A stretch of 64,000 nucleotides of DNA, from contig NZ_JAOPKC010000001.1 of NCBI RefSeq assembly GCF_025517535.1, positions 124,001 to 188,000 of the forward strand, given 5' to 3'. Of this stretch, positions 60,590 through 64,000 are shown piece after piece. A program made the translations under genes and the position numbers. The DNA comes from Halapricum hydrolyticum. GTDB lineage: Archaea; Halobacteriota; Halobacteria; Halobacteriales; Haloarculaceae. The notes beneath the pieces are model-generated. The model had not been told where the DNA came from and ran no database searches. It was given only the letters and a program-made list of their open reading frames with translations. Numbering within the stretch: the first letter of the stretch is position 1; each line of letters begins with the position of its first letter.

Positions 60590-60954
60590 GCCGGCGCGAT
60601 CCGCCGGCCCCACACCCGTCGGCGGACGAGTACGCAGGCAACGACGAGGCGTATCGCCGTGAGCAGGAGATCGAGGAACTCAAAGAGGCTATCGGCCTCT
60701 TGAAGGACAAAATCGAGGATCTCGGTGGGGATGTGGATCTGGACGGGAACGCGAGCGCGAGCCGGCGGCGCTCGACGGCGGACGCGGACCTCGGATTCGT
60801 CGAGTCGGCGGGCGCACTCAACACGCTCGACGAGCGCCGAGACGGAACGAGCGACGGCGATAGCGCCGCTAATCCGACGAGCAACCGCGAGGACGAGGAC
60901 GGCGACCTCGGGTATGTCGCGTCGGCGGGCGCTCTGGATCAACTCGACGAGTAA
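60586..60954 (+). CDS. Small coiled-coil protein with duplicated motif
   Basis: The 122-residue protein overlaps the previous gene by ATGA. The first third has a coiled coil (EQEIEELKEAIGLLKDKIED). The remainder contains two copies of an acidic 16-residue motif: DLGFVESAGALNTLDE and DLGYVASAGALDQLDE. Such acidic repeats may bind a partner protein. Not recognised. Confidence 0.65.
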   Translation: MSRRDPPAPHPSADEYAGNDEAYRREQEIEELKEAIGLLKDKIEDLGGDVDLDGNASASRRRSTADADLGFVESAGALNTLDERRDGTSDGDSAANPTSNREDEDGDLGYVASAGALDQLDE

Positions 60955-61440
60955 GCAGGAAAACGGCAGGAAAGCGGCCCGTGTCGGGGCCGCGAGCGCG
61001 GCAACTGCACTATGAAATTCAGGGCTTCGGCGGCTCGAACGCCTCTCGCCCCGTGTGAGTGTTCGGTCTCGCGGCTTCTAAAGCCTCGGCAACACCTCGG
61101 TGAAAGTGTTATCGGGCGACGCCGTCTCCATAACGCCCCGCGTTATCCTATCAGTTGACAATCAAGACTAAGGTCCCTGCGGGCGTGGCTTCTCGTACAG
61201 GCGCTACTCGACAGGAAAACTGCGAGGACGGGGACGTGACCACGCCCCTGTCGAGAACGACGCACACTCGTTTATGGCCGGTTGGTGAAGGCCATTCGAG
61301 GGTTGGGTCGGAGGGGTCAAATCCTTTCCGACCCCTTCGGTGTGTGCGTCGGTCTCGGCGTCGACCTTCGACGCATGACCGACACACGGCGACCGAAACC
61401 GACGGACGGCGACCCGCCGAGCGACCGCGTCGAGCGGGGC
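60955..61440. other. Gap between the rep operon and integrase of element 2
   Basis: No gene was found. There is a cluster of short hairpins, one at 61309-61339. The frames seen here are shadows of the integrase or lack protein character. It may contain the double-strand or single-strand origin. Confidence 0.35.
61309..61339. terminator. Imperfect hairpin near the integrase 3' end
   Basis: cggaggggtc and gaccccttcg pair with one G-T across an 11-nt loop. It lies about 100 bp past the integrase stop and could act on transcription from either side. Confidence 0.35.
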
Positions 61441-62775
61441 CTATTCGTCGTCGGTGTCGTCGTCAATCGGCGAGCGGTAGGTCTGGAAGGTGTTTATCGG
61501 GCCGGACTCGGCCGCCCGCTCGGCCAAGGCGTCGACGAGTTGGGTTTGCGCTTCCTCGTTTTCGAGGAGTTGCTCGACGAGTTCTTCGGGGGTGGCGTCG
61601 CCGCTCTCGATACCGGCCTCGTAGGCTTCTTTCGGGTCGAACGGCAGGCGGCAGTTTGCACACCGGCCTTTGTTCCGCGGGGTTTTCTTGCCACACCGGA
61701 CGCACTCGACGGGACGCGGATCCTCGGCAGGGTCGGCGTTCTGCTCGACGCCGTGCCCGCCGAGGTACTGTTCGTCGGATTCGCGTCCGAACCGCCCGAT
61801 ATACCGAGCGACGGCCTCGCTCCCGCGCTTGCGACCCTGTCGGTCCTCAATCAGCGCCGCGTTGAATCCGCGCCGAGCGAGGTCGTAGGCGTTCGATTTA
61901 CGGAAGTTCGTGGGCGTCACCGTCTTCGAGACGCCGGCTCGTTTCGCGGCCCGCTTAAAGTATTTGAGGAACGTCTGGTAAGATGCTCGCTCGGGTGTCC
62001 CGAGTTTCGACCACAGGGGCGCGTCGCCGTTGGTCGGCGCGGGGTGTTCGTGTTCGAGCCAATCGGCGAGGTAGGCCACGGCGTCCCCGATACACAGTAC
62101 GTCGCGGGTGCCGGTTTTCCCGTTGTCGACGTGGATATAGACACCGTTCTCGTCGTCGACAACGTCCCCGACGGTGAGGTCATAGAGTTCCTGTCCCCGC
62201 AGGCCTGCTTCGTACTGCGTGGCGAACAGGGCCTTTTCGCGGAAGTTGCGAGCGCCCTGTTCAATCATGGCGTCCACGTCCTCGTCGTCGAGCATATCGG
62301 CCCGGCTCGGGGTCGGGTCGTGGTTCTTCGGCAGACCGGTCTTTATCCACGCGAGCGAGTCGGGCGGCCCGTCCTCGTCGGGGTCACGCTTCAACACACG
62401 CGTCCCGAACATCCGCAGGGCGACGCGGTAGTCGCGTCGCGTCTCGACGCTCTTGTAGGAGTTGGCGTAGGCGACGAGTGGTTCGGCGGCCTCGCGGTCG
62501 GTGAGGGCCTCGGTGAGGCCGCCGACCTTCTCGGCCATGATTGTGCAGTGGCGGAGCAGTTTCACGCGCCGGGCCTCGCCGTATTCGGAGTCGAGCAGGG
62601 CGAGTTGTTGGTCGAACTTGAGCAGGTTCTCGCGGTCGTCGTCGGTGAGTTCCTCGTCACTCCGGTCCTTACCGCCGAGGTAATCACCGTTCTCGTCCCG
62701 ATAGTAGTGAGCGGCCCCACCGGCTCGGATTCGTTCGCGGAGGTCTTTGAGTTCTGTCGCGTAGTCAGAAGCCAT
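61441..62775 (-). CDS. Tyrosine integrase of element 2 with C-terminal zinc ribbon
   Basis: This 444-residue recombinase has a core-binding domain (about 65-145) and a catalytic domain with Arg193 (EAGLRGQELYDL), Lys220 (HVDNGKTGTRDV), an Arg292 box written TPTNFRKSNAYDL and nucleophile Tyr337 (RESDEQYLGG). The usual His of the HxxR box is Asn290. A zinc ribbon follows (CVRCGKKTPRNKGRCANC, 358-375), then a helical tail. It resembles SNJ2-type integrases of haloarchaea. Its start lies 44 bp from the right attachment repeat. Confidence 0.85.
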   Translation of the reverse strand: MASDYATELKDLRERIRAGGAAHYYRDENGDYLGGKDRSDEELTDDDRENLLKFDQQLALLDSEYGEARRVKLLRHCTIMAEKVGGLTEALTDREAAEPLVAYANSYKSVETRRDYRVALRMFGTRVLKRDPDEDGPPDSLAWIKTGLPKNHDPTPSRADMLDDEDVDAMIEQGARNFREKALFATQYEAGLRGQELYDLTVGDVVDDENGVYIHVDNGKTGTRDVLCIGDAVAYLADWLEHEHPAPTNGDAPLWSKLGTPERASYQTFLKYFKRAAKRAGVSKTVTPTNFRKSNAYDLARRGFNAALIEDRQGRKRGSEAVARYIGRFGRESDEQYLGGHGVEQNADPAEDPRPVECVRCGKKTPRNKGRCANCRLPFDPKEAYEAGIESGDATPEELVEQLLENEEAQTQLVDALAERAAESGPINTFQTYRSPIDDDTDDE

Positions 62776-62818
62776 AGGTCCCTGAGGCGGTCACCGGCTT
62801 TAACCTTCGCGGTAATAG

Positions 62819-62832
62819 CCCTCCACCGGCTT
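62819..62832. repeat. Right attachment repeat of element 2
   Basis: ccctccaccggctt, identical to 57917-57930. Here it is not part of a tRNA. A shorter similar word (ctccaccgg) recurs at 62925-62933. Confidence 0.78.
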
Positions 62833-63085
62833 TCTCCTGCGAGCAGTTCGTGAGTAACAAACGCTATGGAGAGATTTGAGCCGGACGAGACGCTAGCGAG
62901 CAGTCTCGGCGTGGTCACCATCTGCTCCACCGGTTCTTTCCGTGACGAGCAAAATAGCGAGGCACGACAGCGCGGTATTCGAACCGGATGGAGACGTGCT
63001 CGTTCGCTTCGCTCACTCCGCGCGACTCCCAGGGTTCGAATCCGCTGACGATTGCAGTCGCTCGCGAGTTTGCGAGCGACAGAAA
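62833..63085. other. Non-coding interval with tRNA-like and GC-rich remnants
   Basis: No gene. It holds attcgaaccgg (62978-62988), which matches the T-arm of the adjacent tRNA-Leu, a GCTCG-rich segment (62998-63016), and gggttcgaatcc (63032-63043), another T-arm-like word. These look like scars of earlier integrations at the tRNA-Leu 3' end. Confidence 0.4.
63057..63080 (-). terminator. 9-bp hairpin downstream of tRNA-Leu
   Basis: gtcgctcgc-gagttt-gcgagcgac is a perfect 9-bp stem with a 6-nt loop, 5 bp beyond the tRNA 3' end on the minus strand. Confidence 0.55.
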
Positions 63086-63170
<85 letters not shown>

Positions 63171-63325
63171 GCGCCTTGCGGTTTTCCGCACCTGTGTATT
63201 CCCGAGGGGGAGTAAAATGACTGTCGGTTCGGCTCGCCCCCGGGACTCGATGCCGTGCCGGCGGCACGACCCAAGCCCTGGGCCAAAACGGTTGTTTCAA
63301 GACAACCAATCCACAATACAGACGC

Positions 63326-63826
63326 ATGGCAAAATACTCGACCGGTGGCGGTTCCGGCGACACCGGCGGGAGCTGCGAGCTCTGCGGTGCGACCGACGCC
63401 TCGCTCGAGACGGTCAATATCGCTGGCGCACGACTCCAGGTCTGTGCGAGTTGCGCCCAGCACCGTGACGACGCGAAAGGCACCTCCAGCGGGGGCTCCG
63501 ACGACTCTGAGCCCAGCAGGGAGAAACGTGCCGCCCAGAACGCGGCTCGAATCCACGATGCACAGCAGGCCGACGCATCCCACTGGGAGGACGGCGCCGA
63601 CTACGACGACGACCAGCTTCCGTACCTCGTCTCCGATTACGGCCGACGCGTCACCGAGGCACGGCAGGACGCTGGCCTCCAGCGCGAAGAGCTGGCCGAA
63701 GACCTCGGGATCGACGAATCGGACCTGCTCGCTGTCGAACAGGCCCGGGCGACCCAGGCCGGTATCGGAGGGTCCGTCATCACCGCCCTCGAAGACCGAC
63801 TCGACATCGAACTGGCCGACACCTGA
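63326..63826 (+). CDS. Multiprotein-bridging-factor-like protein (aMBF1 family)
   Basis: The 166-residue protein has an N-terminal zinc ribbon (CELCGATD at 17-24, CASCAQH at 40-46), a polar linker and a C-terminal HTH_XRE domain (YGRRVTEARQDAGLQREELA then DLGIDESDLLAVEQARAT, about 102-140). This is the aMBF1 architecture, a conserved archaeal partner of the transcription machinery or ribosome. Haloarchaea have more than one copy; the glycine-rich start (MAKYSTGGGSGDTGG) is seen in one of these. Its exact role is unsettled. Confidence 0.83.
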   Translation: MAKYSTGGGSGDTGGSCELCGATDASLETVNIAGARLQVCASCAQHRDDAKGTSSGGSDDSEPSREKRAAQNAARIHDAQQADASHWEDGADYDDDQLPYLVSDYGRRVTEARQDAGLQREELAEDLGIDESDLLAVEQARATQAGIGGSVITALEDRLDIELADT

Positions 63827-63914
63827 TAGTGACCACTGTCAGTCACTACCGGATCGACCACCGTCACGCAGGCGGCCGTACTGGCTCATCGTTACAACGG
63901 TCACTATGAAACCC

Positions 63915-64000
63915 ATGACCGACGCATACGACGCTGTCATCTACGATCTGGACGGGACGCTGGTGGAACTGGACGTCGACTGGGCGCAAGTCCGCCGACG
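63915..64000 (+). CDS. HAD-superfamily hydrolase (5' part only)
   Basis: The window ends 28 codons into the gene. The start MTDAYDAVIYDLDGTLVELD contains the HAD motif I DLDGT with the nucleophile Asp. An ATG at 63906 would add three residues. Substrate cannot be told from the fragment. Confidence 0.82.
   Translation, partial: MTDAYDAVIYDLDGTLVELDVDWAQVRR

Larger units (their letters stand above)
57917..62832. mobile_element. Integrated element 2 at tRNA-Thr(CGT), about 4.9 kb
   Basis: It is bounded by 14-bp direct repeats, carries three overlapping plus-strand genes (Rep-like, C2H2, coiled coil) and ends with a minus-strand integrase whose start lies 44 bp from the right repeat. There is no structural or conjugation gene. 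The GC content matches the host. It looks like a minimal integrated plasmid. Confidence 0.75.

Noticed and set aside
61282..62853. 523-residue plus-strand frame
   Set aside because: Antisense to the integrase of element 2, which has clear catalytic motifs.

Overview
The window is a high-GC chromosome segment of a haloarchaeon (class Halobacteria). The predicted proteins are strongly acidic, and start regions are often leaderless with TATA-like boxes about 25-30 nt upstream. Gene families are typical of the class: haloarchaeal cox-cluster proteins, a two-subunit pyruvate:ferredoxin oxidoreductase, an LrpA1-type regulator, archaeosortase A, Trm5 and Dph5. DUF numbers are given from memory of naming habits and are tentative.

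Region by region. 0-7.4 kb: a partial low-complexity regulator-like protein, then a respiratory oxidase locus (two small membrane proteins and haem-copper oxidase subunit I), further small membrane proteins and a CBS/ParB-like protein. 7.5-15.3 kb: a TrkA-N/DHH protein, an Lrp-type regulator, porB-porA, an acyl-CoA dehydrogenase, CheC and an O-methyltransferase. 15.4-21.1 kb: a duplicated two-gene module (Tat-exported beta-propeller lipoprotein plus multi-pass membrane protein) flanking an MscS-type channel. 21.2-33.9 kb: a thioredoxin-like protein, a small wHTH-like protein and a large type IV pilus-like operon (PilB-type ATPase, PilC-type platform, five pilin-like proteins), closed by a convergent von Willebrand A pilin-like protein. 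34-36.5 kb: a decayed accessory strip with an integrase remnant, a Tat-exported protein, a VapBC pair and an AbrB-type protein.

36.5-47.3 kb is an integrated element. A 23-bp direct repeat (36546-36568 and 47247-47269) corresponds to the 3' end of tRNA-Ala(GGC). Inside are a tyrosine integrase, small zinc-ribbon proteins, a TRAM protein, an HsdR_N nuclease-like protein, an AEP primase-like replication protein, a SWIM protein and a restriction island (beta-class methyltransferase, NotI-like endonuclease, EVE/PUA-like reader, methylase-tail fragment). The element separates the first pilin cluster from a second, paralogous pilin cluster (47.5-52.7 kb) that has no ATPase or platform gene of its own.

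52.7-57.8 kb is housekeeping: thrS, artA, dph5, trm5. A second, compact integrated element of about 4.9 kb follows tRNA-Thr(CGT) (57.9-62.8 kb). It has a 14-bp direct repeat at its ends, an HUH Rep-like protein, a C2H2 zinc-finger protein, a small coiled-coil/repeat protein and a zinc-ribbon tyrosine integrase. The window ends with tRNA-Leu(GAG), an aMBF1-like protein and the start of a HAD hydrolase gene.

Taken together, the segment holds two related pilin modules that probably share one assembly machine, and two tRNA-targeted integrated elements, one of which brought in a restriction-modification cargo.
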